The notes under the pieces were generated by a model that made no database searches, was not told the origin of the DNA, and saw only the letters and a program-made list of their open reading frames with translations. From Alkalihalobacillus sp. FSL W8-0930 (lineage in GTDB: Bacteria; Bacillota; Bacilli; Bacillales; Bacillaceae_D), in the NCBI GenBank assembly GCA_037965595.1, contig CP150183.1:310001-374000 (forward strand): a stretch of DNA of 64,000 nucleotides, written 5' to 3'. This document shows, piece by piece, positions 32,843 to 41,759 of the stretch (position 1 is its first letter; every line of letters begins with the position of its first letter). Both the position numbers and the translations under genes were made by a program.

Positions 32843-33718
32843 ATGAAAAAAGTGAACCTGGGTCCTATTCTTTTTGTTGGTCCACATATTGTATTGTTCC
32901 TTGTCTTTATTCTTTTGCCGACCATCTTTGGAATCTATGCATCATTTACAAAATGGAATATGATCAGTGATCCTGTATGGGTAGGCTTAGACAACTATCG
33001 AACGATTTTGTTTAACTCAGATTCAACCTTCTATCAACAATTTTATAACGGAATGAAAAACACATTCATTTTTGTGTTAATTACAGTTCCACTCATGATC
33101 ATCATTCCACTATTAATAGCAGTTGCTTTAGAGCAGAAGGACGTAAAGTTTAAAAATATGTTTCAAACCTTACTATACATTCCTGGTTTGATCTCCATTT
33201 CAGCTGCGTCACTGATCTGGTCATTAATCTTTAATAAGCAGCTTGGTGTAGCGAATAATCTCTTTGGGTCTGACGTAGTCTGGTCAGCAACTCAACCATA
33301 CGCTTGGATTACAATCATTGCTATTACAATCTGGGCAGGAATTGGTGGAAATATGATCATTTACCGTGCTTCCATTAATGGGGTTTCACCTGATTTGTAT
33401 GAGTCAGCTGAAATTGATGGTGCCGGTTCATTCCGCAAATTCATTAATGTTACATTACCTTCCATTCGCTTTCCATTAATTTTTACCTTAGTTATGACAA
33501 CAGCCGGTTCCTTTAATGTGTTTGCTCAGCCTTTAATGATGACGAGCGGAGGACCACAGCAAAGTACAACAGTTCTGATGATGTACATTCGCGATCTGGC
33601 ATTTAGTCATGGTCAATCCATTGCAGGTGTAGCTTCGGCAATGGCTGTCATGCTTGGTCTTGTTATTCTTGTGATCTCTGCTATTCAATATTACCTGATG
33701 AACCGTAATGCGGTGTAG
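32843..33718 (+). CDS. ABC sugar importer permease, AraP/MalF-like
   Basis: A 291-residue permease with six predicted membrane helices. The EAA loop ESAEIDGAGSFRKFINVTLPSIRF, which docks the ATPase, is near residue 190. CUT1-type importer partner of the next gene and of the lipoprotein upstream. No ATPase gene is present, so the shared MsmX-type ATPase encoded elsewhere must be used (inference from Bacillus). Confidence 0.9.
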   Translation: MKKVNLGPILFVGPHIVLFLVFILLPTIFGIYASFTKWNMISDPVWVGLDNYRTILFNSDSTFYQQFYNGMKNTFIFVLITVPLMIIIPLLIAVALEQKDVKFKNMFQTLLYIPGLISISAASLIWSLIFNKQLGVANNLFGSDVVWSATQPYAWITIIAITIWAGIGGNMIIYRASINGVSPDLYESAEIDGAGSFRKFINVTLPSIRFPLIFTLVMTTAGSFNVFAQPLMMTSGGPQQSTTVLMMYIRDLAFSHGQSIAGVASAMAVMLGLVILVISAIQYYLMNRNAV

Positions 33719-33744
33719 AAGTCAAATTGTAAAGGAGGGTCAAC

Positions 33745-34635
33745 GTGGCAAAGCCAACGGTCGCTCAATCAAAACCCATTAAACTTAATAAAAGTAAGCG
33801 TTTTAGTCCATCTATGTATTTAGCCTATACGTTCTTAATCCTAGTCAGTGCCATTTGGTTAGTACCTGTTTTATTTGGAATTACTACCTCATTTCGATCA
33901 CAAACGGAAGTGGTAAACGAAGGATTTCGACTGTTACCCGTTAACTGGATTGTCGATAACTATGTCGCGATTTTGGAGAATACATCGAGTGCCCCAATCC
34001 TTCAGTGGATTTGGAACTCTATCTTTATCTCAACTACACACACCTTACTTGTCATTGTAGTCGTCTCAATAACTGGATATGGTTACACCCGTATGAAATT
34101 TAAAGGAAGAGACGCTCTCTTTTTCACGTTACTTGCCATTTCGTTTTTTCCGAATGTCGTGAATCTTATTCCTTCCTACAAAATCATTGATACATTGGGC
34201 TGGGTTAACACGCCTTGGGCTATGATTGTTCCTGGTTTAGCTGGAATGGGGAATATCTTCTTAGTCAGACAGTTCATGAAAGGAATACCTAAGGAACTAG
34301 ACGAATCTGCACGCGTTGACGGTGCAAGTGATTTCGTCATCTTTTTCCGAATCATCCTTCCCTTGATTAAACCAGTACTTATTGTATGCGGACTATTTTC
34401 ATTTGTGGGGTCTTGGAATGATTTCCTTTGGCCGGTCATCGTGTATACAGATGTACAGAAAATGCCGGTTACAGCAGGTCTATTGCTCCTTCAAGATGTG
34501 TACGGAAACTACCGAATGATTGGTCAATTAATGGGATCAGCCATACTCGCTATTATACCGACACTTCTCCTGTTCTTATTTGCACAGAAGTACTTTGTGC
34601 AAGCGATTAAACTGAATGCAGGAATTAAAGGATAA
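33745..34635 (+). CDS. ABC sugar importer permease, AraQ/MalG-like
   Basis: A 296-residue permease with six membrane helices. Its EAA loop reads ESARVDGASDFVIFFRIILPLIKP (about residues 190-213). It starts GTG behind AAAGGAGGG. Together with the preceding gene it forms the membrane channel of a CUT1 sugar importer in this arabinan locus. Confidence 0.9.
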   Translation: MAKPTVAQSKPIKLNKSKRFSPSMYLAYTFLILVSAIWLVPVLFGITTSFRSQTEVVNEGFRLLPVNWIVDNYVAILENTSSAPILQWIWNSIFISTTHTLLVIVVVSITGYGYTRMKFKGRDALFFTLLAISFFPNVVNLIPSYKIIDTLGWVNTPWAMIVPGLAGMGNIFLVRQFMKGIPKELDESARVDGASDFVIFFRIILPLIKPVLIVCGLFSFVGSWNDFLWPVIVYTDVQKMPVTAGLLLLQDVYGNYRMIGQLMGSAILAIIPTLLLFLFAQKYFVQAIKLNAGIKG

Positions 34636-34650
34636 AAGGGTGAATGAAAG

Positions 34651-35076
34651 ATGATAACGATCAAACGAGGAATTGAACGAAAGTTACTCATCATTGCTGC
34701 AATTTGGAATGCATGTACGGCTATGCTAACAATCTTCAGCTACTACAACTGGTTTGACCGCGAAGGAGCCGCCCGACTCGAGAGCCAGGAACTCAGTACT
34801 GCGATTGCAGGCTCTCAAATGGTGAACAATGTTCTACAGGTGATCATGTTATACGGTATTTTCGTCCTGATCGGTGCCATCATTACTTTTGTTGTAGCCG
34901 TCAAAATCAAGGACCACACCATCCAAAAAGGAGCAGTAATTTGGATGGCGATCTGGGGAGCGGTCCTGCTAGCATCCATGGACATGATTGGATTTTTGCT
35001 TGTGCTAATCGCATTCGTGACATATCTAGCTAAAAATAAAGCCATCAAGCTTACCAAAGAAGAGATGGCACACTAA
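34651..35076 (+). CDS. Small four-helix membrane protein in the arabinan operon
   Basis: A 141-residue membrane protein with four predicted hydrophobic segments (about 13-30, 58-85, 95-110, 112-128), resembling DUF4064-type proteins. Function unknown. It is 15 bases after the permease gene and 22 bases before the intracellular GH43 gene, so it is cotranscribed with the importer. It has no counterpart in the classical B. subtilis ara operon. Confidence 0.7.
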   Translation: MITIKRGIERKLLIIAAIWNACTAMLTIFSYYNWFDREGAARLESQELSTAIAGSQMVNNVLQVIMLYGIFVLIGAIITFVVAVKIKDHTIQKGAVIWMAIWGAVLLASMDMIGFLLVLIAFVTYLAKNKAIKLTKEEMAH

Positions 35077-35098
35077 CCCAAACATAGGAGTGGATCAC

Positions 35099-36064
35099 AT
35101 GACAACAAATACAACGTACAAGAACCCGGTAGTAGAACAGAGAGCTGACCCGTGGGTGTACAAACATGAAGACGGCTACTACTATATGACAGCGTCGGTT
35201 CCTGAATATGATCGTATTGAGGTAAGGCGCTCGAAAACGATTAATGGATTAAGTGATGCAGAACCAAAAGTGGTTTGGGAAAAATATGAGACTGGACCGT
35301 TAAGTGCAAACATTTGGGCTCCAGAAATTCATCCGATCAACGGGAAATGGTATATCTATTTTGCGGCAGCCAGAACGACTGAAACAAATGAGGGCTTATT
35401 TGATCACCGTATGTTTGTGTTAGAAAATGAGTCTCCAAACCCGCTAGAGGGCAAATGGATTGAAAAGGGGCAAATCAAAACAAAATGGGAGTCCTTTGCA
35501 CTTGATGCGACCTACTTTAGTCACAATGGAACCTCTTATCTCGTCTGGCCTCAAAAGGATCCAGACATTGAGGGGAACTCAAACCTATATATCGCTGAGC
35601 TTGAAAACCCGTGGACTCTTAAAGGAGAACAGGTGATGATTGCTACACCTGAATATGATTGGGAGCGGATTGGATTTTTGGTAAATGAAGGTCCGGCCAT
35701 CATTAAACGAAATGGAAAAATCTTTCTCGCGTACTCTGCAAGTGCGACCAACCACTACTACTGCATGGGATTAATGTATGCAGATGAACAAAGTGACTTG
35801 CTTGATGCATCCTCTTGGCATAAGCTACCTGAGCCTGTGCTTACAACCGATGATGAAAACAGCCAATTTGGTCCCGGTCATAACAGCTTTACGGTTTCAG
35901 AAGATGGAGCTGAAGATGTACTAATCTATCATGCTCGTAATTATAAAGAGATTACAGGAGACCCCTTATATGACCCGAATCGTCATACACGAGCACAAAC
36001 ATTTAGTTGGAATGAAGATGGATTTCCAGAGTTCGGACGCCCAGTACCTGATGCAAAGAAATAA
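35099..36064 (+). CDS. Intracellular GH43 alpha-L-arabinofuranosidase
   Basis: A 321-residue GH43 enzyme without a signal peptide. I use the ATG at 35099 with AGGAG upstream. The catalytic residues are visible: Asp in QRADPWVY, Asp in FALDATYF and Glu in VNEGPAII. It should remove arabinose from imported oligosaccharides in the cytoplasm, with the GH51 enzyme that follows. The exact linkage preference is not visible. Confidence 0.87.
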   Translation: MTTNTTYKNPVVEQRADPWVYKHEDGYYYMTASVPEYDRIEVRRSKTINGLSDAEPKVVWEKYETGPLSANIWAPEIHPINGKWYIYFAAARTTETNEGLFDHRMFVLENESPNPLEGKWIEKGQIKTKWESFALDATYFSHNGTSYLVWPQKDPDIEGNSNLYIAELENPWTLKGEQVMIATPEYDWERIGFLVNEGPAIIKRNGKIFLAYSASATNHYYCMGLMYADEQSDLLDASSWHKLPEPVLTTDDENSQFGPGHNSFTVSEDGAEDVLIYHARNYKEITGDPLYDPNRHTRAQTFSWNEDGFPEFGRPVPDAKK

Positions 36065-36082
36065 AAGAGATGAGGGATAATG

Positions 36083-37564
36083 ATGAGTCAGAAAGTAATT
36101 ATTAATAGTGATATTCAAAAAGGAACCATTAACAAAAACATATACGGACATTTTGCCGAACATTTAGGTCGCTGCATCTATGAAGGATTCTGGGTAGGTG
36201 AAGACTCAGAAATCAATCATACAAATGGAATCAGGAACGATGTGGTAGCTGCATTAAAAAAGCTGAACATCCCTGTCCTACGTTGGCCGGGAGGGTGCTT
36301 TGCCGATGAATACCATTGGAAAGATGGCGTAGGCCCCCGCGAAAATCGTAAGAGAATGGTCAATACTCATTGGGGCGGGGTTGTTGAGAACAACCACTTT
36401 GGTACCCATGAATTTATGATGCTATGTGAGATGCTAGAAACAGAGCCTTACATTTGCGGAAATGTTGGAAGTGGCACTGTTCAGGAAATGTCTGAATGGG
36501 TAGAGTACATGACCTTTGACGGTGAATCACCAATGGCCAACTGGAGAAAAGAGAACGGTCGCGACAAGGCATGGCCGCTCACTTACTTTGGTGTAGGCAA
36601 CGAGAACTGGGGCTGCGGCGGGAACATGCGTCCTGAATTTTATGCAGATCTGTACAGACAATTTCAGACCTATGTACGGAACTACGGAGACAATAAAATC
36701 TACAAAATCGCCGGTGGAGCGAATGTCGATGACTACAATTGGACAGAAGTCTTAATGCGTGAAGCTGGGTGGTTGATGGACGGATTGAGCCTTCACTACT
36801 ACACCATTCCAGGCGACTTCTTTAAAGGAAAAGGGTCAGCCCTTGATTCACGAGAAAGCGAATGGTACATCACGATGAAAAAGGCACTACATATGGACGA
36901 GTTAATTACGAAACACTCGCTCATTATGGATAAATACGATCCAGACAAACGCGTCGGAATGATTGTAGATGAGTGGGGCACATGGTTTGACGTAGAGCCA
37001 GGCACCAACCCAGGATTCTTATACCAACAAAATACTATTCGTGACGCACTAGTTGCAGGGCTGCATTTTCATATTTTCCAAAAACATAACGAACGAGTGC
37101 AAATGGCGAACATCGCTCAAACCGTGAACGTGCTTCAAGCGATGATCCTAACAGAAGGGGATAAAATGATTCTCACCCCAACCTATCACGTGTTCGAAAT
37201 GTTTAAAGTACATCAGGATGCAACCAAACTAGACGTCGATGTGGAAAGTAACCCATACGAATGGCAAGGCGAGAACATCCCGGCTGTCAGTGTCCAAGCC
37301 TCAACAAAAGACGATCAGATCCACATCAGCTTCTGCCATGTAGATCACAAGAATCCAACCACTGTGCAGATTGATGTGCGTGGATATGAAGACAAATTAG
37401 ATCAAATCACAGGACGAATTCTAAGTGCTGAAGAGACAAATGCTCATAACACGTTTGAAAGCCCAGAGCAGGTAAAACCAGTCGCTTACGAAGACTTTAC
37501 AGTGAACGGCACACAAATTGAACTGCGTCTGCCGCCAATGGCTGTTGGGGTGCTGACGATTTAA
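36083..37564 (+). CDS. abfA: GH51 alpha-L-arabinofuranosidase
   Basis: A 493-residue intracellular GH51 enzyme. The acid/base Glu174 lies in FGVGNENWG and the nucleophile Glu297 in VDEWGTW, at positions almost the same as in Geobacillus AbfA. A (beta/alpha)8 barrel is followed by a C-terminal beta-sandwich. It releases L-arabinose from arabino-oligosaccharides. I prefer the second of two ATGs, 36083, because of ribosome-site spacing. Last gene of the operon. The genes for arabinose catabolism (araBAD) are not in the window. Confidence 0.93.
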   Translation: MSQKVIINSDIQKGTINKNIYGHFAEHLGRCIYEGFWVGEDSEINHTNGIRNDVVAALKKLNIPVLRWPGGCFADEYHWKDGVGPRENRKRMVNTHWGGVVENNHFGTHEFMMLCEMLETEPYICGNVGSGTVQEMSEWVEYMTFDGESPMANWRKENGRDKAWPLTYFGVGNENWGCGGNMRPEFYADLYRQFQTYVRNYGDNKIYKIAGGANVDDYNWTEVLMREAGWLMDGLSLHYYTIPGDFFKGKGSALDSRESEWYITMKKALHMDELITKHSLIMDKYDPDKRVGMIVDEWGTWFDVEPGTNPGFLYQQNTIRDALVAGLHFHIFQKHNERVQMANIAQTVNVLQAMILTEGDKMILTPTYHVFEMFKVHQDATKLDVDVESNPYEWQGENIPAVSVQASTKDDQIHISFCHVDHKNPTTVQIDVRGYEDKLDQITGRILSAEETNAHNTFESPEQVKPVAYEDFTVNGTQIELRLPPMAVGVLTI

Positions 37565-37572
37565 TTCGATGA

Positions 37573-37720
37573 AGTGAGCGGGAGCTGAAGTGCGCGGGAA
37601 TGAAGGAAAGGTGCGCGAGATGAGGCTGGAGTGCGCGGGAATGAAGGTGAGGTGCCCGAGTTAGGGCCGGAATGCGCGGGAATGAAGGTGTGATGCACGA
37701 GTAGTGGCCGGAGTGCGCAT
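37573..37720 (+). repeat. Family C tandem repeat array (GTGCGCG), locus 1
   Basis: About eight units that alternate 21 and 20 bp, giving a 41-bp dimer: GTGCGCGGGAATGAAGG-type half-units (21 bp) and GTGCGCGAGNNNNGGNNGGA-type half-units (20 bp). It starts directly behind the GH51 stop and ends at a terminator. Confidence 0.85.
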
Positions 37721-37750
37721 AACGTAATTCAAACATCAGCAAAATATCAA

Positions 37751-37777
37751 AAAACCACCCAAGCCGGGTGGTTTTTT
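37751..37777 (+). terminator. Terminator after the arabinan operon and repeat array
   Basis: AAAACCACCC pairs with GGGTGGTTTT around AAGCC, followed by T. The repeat array therefore lies within the transcribed 3' region of the operon unless an earlier terminator exists; none was seen. Confidence 0.85.
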
Positions 37778-37872
37778 GTATTAGAGATTGATCTTATTCT
37801 ATTAGATCTTCATAAAGGAATTAAAAAAATTTAAGAGAATATATGGTAAAAGGCAATAAAGGAGTGAAATTC

Positions 37873-38436
37873 TTGAAACAAACCTATTTTCAGTTACCTA
37901 CTTTAGAAACGGAAAGACTCATCCTAAGAAAGGTCACTAAAAATGACGTTCAGGATATGTTTGCATACTGTTCAATTCCAGAGGTAGCAACGTATGTCCC
38001 ATGGGAAACGCATCAAACGGTTGCTGACAGTGAGCAGTTTATTCAATTTATTTTAAGTCAATATGAGGGTGGCAAGCTCGCACCTTGGGCGATTGAGTAT
38101 AAGGAAACGGGCAAGATGATTGGAACGTTTGATTTTGTTACTTGGTTTCCACAGCATGCTCGCGCTGAGATCGGGTTTGTATTATCTAAAGATTATTGGG
38201 GCAATGGGATCACAGTAGAGGCAGCTAAGAAAGTCATACAATACGGATATAATGAGATGAATTTGAACATCATCAAAGCACCTTGCATAAAAGAAAACAC
38301 TCAATCCAGACAGGTCTTAGAGAAGCTCGGTATGCATTTAGATGGTGTCTTACGTGATGAATATATGATTAAAGGTCAATTTCGAGATATGGCCGTATAT
38401 TCATTAAGAAACGATGAGGTGAAGTCTTATGAATAA
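37873..38436 (+). CDS. GNAT acetyltransferase, RimJ/RimL type
   Basis: A 187-residue protein starting at the TTG at 37873, behind AAAGGAG. It has the RimJ-type N-terminus TLETERLILRKVTKNDVQDMF, an acetyl-CoA loop SKDYWGNGITVEAAKKV and the C-terminal NTQSRQVLEKLGM. The substrate is unknown. Its end overlaps the DinB-family gene by 8 bases. Confidence 0.85.
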   Translation: MKQTYFQLPTLETERLILRKVTKNDVQDMFAYCSIPEVATYVPWETHQTVADSEQFIQFILSQYEGGKLAPWAIEYKETGKMIGTFDFVTWFPQHARAEIGFVLSKDYWGNGITVEAAKKVIQYGYNEMNLNIIKAPCIKENTQSRQVLEKLGMHLDGVLRDEYMIKGQFRDMAVYSLRNDEVKSYE

Positions 38437-38893
38437 AACAATCAAACAGTTTGAGGAATTAATTGATCAATGTAAAACGTATAAAGCACTAGACGAAAAA
38501 GTATTAACCACTCCTATTAACGAAGGTGGCTGGTCCATTAGAGAGATTATAGGACACTTATACGGATGGGATAAATACAATCTCATGTATATGGTGCCGA
38601 ATATGAGACATGGAGTTGATCTACCGGCATTTCCGACTCATGATGATCAGAATGAGAGTGTTATTAATAGGCTTCAGGATCATTCTGTTTACGAAGTGAT
38701 TGATCTCTTTTTAAAAAATAGAAAGGAATTGATTCAGATGATTTCGAGTGTTAATCCAGAAGACCGGTTTACAATCGGAGGAAAAAAGCGAGCGTTTTCT
38801 GCTGAGAGCTTTTTAAAGATTTTTGTGAAACATGACGTGCACCATGACAAACAGATGAAGCAATACTTGGCTAATCAAACGCATTCAACTTAA
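38429..38893 (+). CDS. DinB-family metal-binding protein
   Basis: A 154-residue four-helix-bundle protein of the DinB/YfiT superfamily. Putative metal ligands are His43 (IREIIGHLYGWD) and the two His of the C-terminal VKHDVHHDKQMKQYL. Members include thiol transferases (bacillithiol-linked), but the specific role is unknown. It overlaps the GNAT gene and is probably translated with it. Confidence 0.8.
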   Translation: MNKTIKQFEELIDQCKTYKALDEKVLTTPINEGGWSIREIIGHLYGWDKYNLMYMVPNMRHGVDLPAFPTHDDQNESVINRLQDHSVYEVIDLFLKNRKELIQMISSVNPEDRFTIGGKKRAFSAESFLKIFVKHDVHHDKQMKQYLANQTHST

Positions 38894-38999
38894 GCAATTC
38901 CACTTATAACGTACACAACTACTATTTTCAGACTACTTTATTTCGCATTCCTAACTAAAACGGTATACTTATCACAAGCAAACTAGAGGAGGACACATC

Positions 39000-40067
39000 A
39001 TGAAGAAATTACTTGAAGAATTAACGGGCTTACATGGTCCATGTGGAAATGAACAGCCGGTTAGTAAATGGATTAAAGAACGTGTGACATCACTTGTGGA
39101 TCATGTGCGGGTTGATGCGTTAGGAAATGTGTTTGCGACAAAAAAGGGGAGTAAGCCGGGTCCACATCTAATTGTGACTGCGCATATGGATGAGGTTGGG
39201 TTCATTGCGAAAAAGATTGAGGAGAATGGATTAATTCGCTTCGAGAAGCTTGGCGGGAACGATGATCGCCTCTTGTTAACACAAAAGGTTCAGTTGCGCA
39301 CAAAAAAAGGGATGCTCACGGGAGTAATCGGGAGTATTTCTGCCCATTATGCAAAGTTTGATGATGCTAGCAAAGTGCGGAATCATCGAAATCTATACAT
39401 AGATATTGGCGCAAAAAGTAAGGAGCACGCGGTTGAACTAGGCGTCGAGATTGGTACACCTATAACATGGAAACCGAATATGGAGTACTTGGGTGATGAA
39501 TCGACAGGTCGCTTTGTAGGTAAAGGGTTTGATGATCGTGCGGGCTGCGCTGTAATCATTACGATGCTAGAAGAGCTTGGAAATACTGCGTTTTCCGGTT
39601 CAATTACAGCGATATTTACAGTTCAAGAAGAGGTCGGCTTACGCGGTGCACAAGTGGCGGCTCGCCAAGTAGAGGCAGATGTTGCAATTGCAATCGACAC
39701 GACTGCAGTGAGTGATACACCTGAGGAAACAATGGACCAGTCCCTTACACTAGGTGGAGGAACTGGCATCAAGGTGCTTGATTTCAGTCTAATCTCTCAT
39801 CCAGCTGTCCGCGATCAACTTGTTCAGTTGGCTGAAGAGCAGAATATTTCGCATCAAAAAGAGGTATTCCCCGGTATTGGTACAGACGGAGGAGCGATGA
39901 GTCTCGCCAATCATGGAATTCCAACAGGAGTCCTATCGATTCCATCACGTTATGCGCATTCTCCAGTTGAAGTTATCGATATGGGAGATTTGCAAGCAAC
40001 AAAGGATTTGGTTAAAGCCTTTGTGCTGTCACTTGAAGAGGGGACAAGCTTTCCGTTTTTTGAGTGA
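39000..40067 (+). CDS. M42-family aminopeptidase
   Basis: A 355-residue dinuclear-zinc peptidase of family M42 (TET/YsdC-like, formerly called endoglucanase M). Metal and catalytic residues are visible in TAHMDEVGF, GFDDRAGCA, QEEVGLRG, AIDTT and the final RYAHSPVEV. Cytoplasmic. It should remove N-terminal residues from short peptides as a large oligomer. The gene has its own GAGGAGG site and a terminator downstream. Confidence 0.92.
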   Translation: MKKLLEELTGLHGPCGNEQPVSKWIKERVTSLVDHVRVDALGNVFATKKGSKPGPHLIVTAHMDEVGFIAKKIEENGLIRFEKLGGNDDRLLLTQKVQLRTKKGMLTGVIGSISAHYAKFDDASKVRNHRNLYIDIGAKSKEHAVELGVEIGTPITWKPNMEYLGDESTGRFVGKGFDDRAGCAVIITMLEELGNTAFSGSITAIFTVQEEVGLRGAQVAARQVEADVAIAIDTTAVSDTPEETMDQSLTLGGGTGIKVLDFSLISHPAVRDQLVQLAEEQNISHQKEVFPGIGTDGGAMSLANHGIPTGVLSIPSRYAHSPVEVIDMGDLQATKDLVKAFVLSLEEGTSFPFFE

Positions 40068-40098
40068 AATAATTGATGAATAAGTTGTTCTTAATCAG

Positions 40099-40140
40099 AA
40101 AAAGATCTCTGTCATCTAAAAGACGACAGAGATCTTTTTT
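40099..40140. terminator. Bidirectional terminator
   Basis: AAAAAGATCTCTGTC pairs with GACAGAGATCTTTTT around an 11-nt loop, lying between the convergent peptidase and MarR genes. Confidence 0.88.
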
Positions 40141-40158
40141 CTATTCTTTATCATTTAA

Positions 40159-40587
40159 CTATTTTAATAACTTCTCATTGAGAGTCTGCATTGCCTGTTC
40201 AATTTCTTCTAAATCCACTTTTGAAAGGTGCTCCAGTCGATTACTAAAACGAGATTCAATCGTTGCAAATGCCTCATTCATCATATTTTCTCCTGCGTTT
40301 GATAATTGGATGAATTGTTTTCGGTGGTCCTCGGCATCGCTCCATTTGTGAAGGAGATTCTTTTCACTTAATTTAGTTAGCTCACGACTCGTATTAGACT
40401 TAGACATATTCAAACAATCGCTAATTTCACTCGGACTTATTGGTTGGCTTACAGTAATCAATTCTAGAATGTTATACTGCCCTTGAGTAATAGAACTGGG
40501 CTTAGCATCTTTTGTTAGCTCGTGTTTCACCTGATGAATAGACGTTATAAATTCGATCATCTTTTTGAAGAGTATTTCTCTACTCAT
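40159..40587 (-). CDS. MarR-family transcriptional regulator
   Basis: A 142-residue MarR protein. The winged helix includes QPISPSEISDCLNMSKSNTS and the wing EDHRKQFIQLSNAG. It is divergent from the oxidoreductase gene at 40703, and two palindromes fill the shared intergenic region, so it probably represses itself and that gene. Such regulators respond to quinones, electrophiles or oxidants. Confidence 0.88.
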   Translation of the reverse strand: MSREILFKKMIEFITSIHQVKHELTKDAKPSSITQGQYNILELITVSQPISPSEISDCLNMSKSNTSRELTKLSEKNLLHKWSDAEDHRKQFIQLSNAGENMMNEAFATIESRFSNRLEHLSKVDLEEIEQAMQTLNEKLLK

Positions 40588-40634
40588 TTCTTCACCTCTT
40601 AATGAAAGATACCAAAATAGTTATCAAAAAACAA

Positions 40635-40690
40635 TTATCAATTGATAACTAAAAGAAGAGATGGTACTATTTAGTTATCAAATGATAACT
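40635..40690. promoter_or_regulatory. Two MarR operators in the divergent promoter region
   Basis: TTATCAATTGATAA (40635-40648) and AGTTATCA-AA-TGATAACT (40673-40690), both palindromic and sharing the half-site TTATCA. A third half-site TTATCA lies at 40621. Confidence 0.8.
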
Positions 40691-40702
40691 AAGGAGCAAG
40701 AA

Positions 40703-41290
40703 ATGAATCTACTTGTTATTTATACATATCCAAACCATCAGAGTCTAAATGGTGCGTTTTTACAGAGTGTCATTGAAGGCAGTAAGAAAAATTCTCTTAT
40801 CACAAAACTGAAGATTTTAGATTTATATAAAGAGGAGTTTGATCCTGTCTTAGTATTTAACGAGCATAAACGAAGACGAGATATGCATAAGGACCCTGCG
40901 CTAGATAAGTATCGAGAACAGTTGCTGTGGGCAGATAAACTTGTTTTTGTTTATCCAATATGGTGGGGGCGACCTCCAGCTATGCTTTTGGGGTACATTG
41001 ATCAATTATTTGCTTCTAATTTCGCTTATAAAGACAAGAAAGGTCTTTTTCCTGAAGGATTATTAAAAGGAAAAAACGTAGTGTGTATCTCTACAATGAA
41101 GGGGCCCACTCACTATCCCTTCCTATGGTTAAATAACGCTCACAAAACTCTAATGAAAAGAGCTTTATTCCAATTCGTAGGGATAAGGAAAGTGAAGTTC
41201 TTTGAATTTGGTTTTATGGAAGGCTCAAACGGAAGGCAAAAAAAGAAATTAAAAAAAATAGAACAATATTTTGAAAAAATTAAGTATTAA
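40703..41290 (+). CDS. Flavodoxin-fold NAD(P)H oxidoreductase (YwrO/MdaB-like)
   Basis: A 195-residue protein of the NQO1/KefF-type flavin reductase family. I take the ATG at 40703 with AAGGAG upstream. It opens NLLVIYTYPNHQSLNGAF (FMN/FAD phosphate loop) and has the family signature FVYPIWWGRPPAML. Likely reduces quinones or azo compounds with NAD(P)H. It lies divergent from a MarR regulator whose probable operators overlap its promoter. Confidence 0.87.
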   Translation: MNLLVIYTYPNHQSLNGAFLQSVIEGSKKNSLITKLKILDLYKEEFDPVLVFNEHKRRRDMHKDPALDKYREQLLWADKLVFVYPIWWGRPPAMLLGYIDQLFASNFAYKDKKGLFPEGLLKGKNVVCISTMKGPTHYPFLWLNNAHKTLMKRALFQFVGIRKVKFFEFGFMEGSNGRQKKKLKKIEQYFEKIKY

Positions 41291-41404
41291 TAACTCAAGA
41301 AAATAAACTTTTCAGTTATTCATAATCCTAACTATTAAGAAAAGCTACAAAAGTAGCCCTCAATTCTACTAAAAACGAGGACTTCACTGTACCTTAATCT
41401 CTTT

Positions 41405-41662
41405 TCAATTCAAATTACTAAAATACTCAACATAAAAATAAATAAATCGATAAAAAGAATACGCATTCAAAATGATTGAGATGTATAGCATTTTTTTATC
41501 ACCCTCATATTTCTTAATACAAACGAGAGCGTAAATAATGGCTGGAAGGCCGAACAGACCCCAAGTTACGCTGCCCAAACTGAACAGGAATAGGATAATT
41601 GCCAAATATAAGCTGAACTGATTTGCCTTCTTTAAAGGGTCTACTGTTTGAGTTTCACTCAT
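41405..41662 (-). CDS. Small two- to three-helix membrane protein
   Basis: An 85-residue protein with hydrophobic segments around 18-45 and 57-75 and a short hydrophilic N-terminus (SETQTVDPLKKANQF). The start has a weak GGTGA-type ribosome site. I do not recognise a family. It stands alone between two + strand genes. Confidence 0.5.
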   Translation of the reverse strand: MSETQTVDPLKKANQFSLYLAIILFLFSLGSVTWGLFGLPAIIYALVCIKKYEGDKKMLYISIILNAYSFYRFIYFYVEYFSNLN

Positions 41663-41759
41663 CCTATCACCTCACCTCATTTTGACGTTTCCTATTCACT
41701 GCCCTTTTCCCTAATAATGTAAACGCCTATATAATTAATAAAAAGGAGAGGTTATCCTT

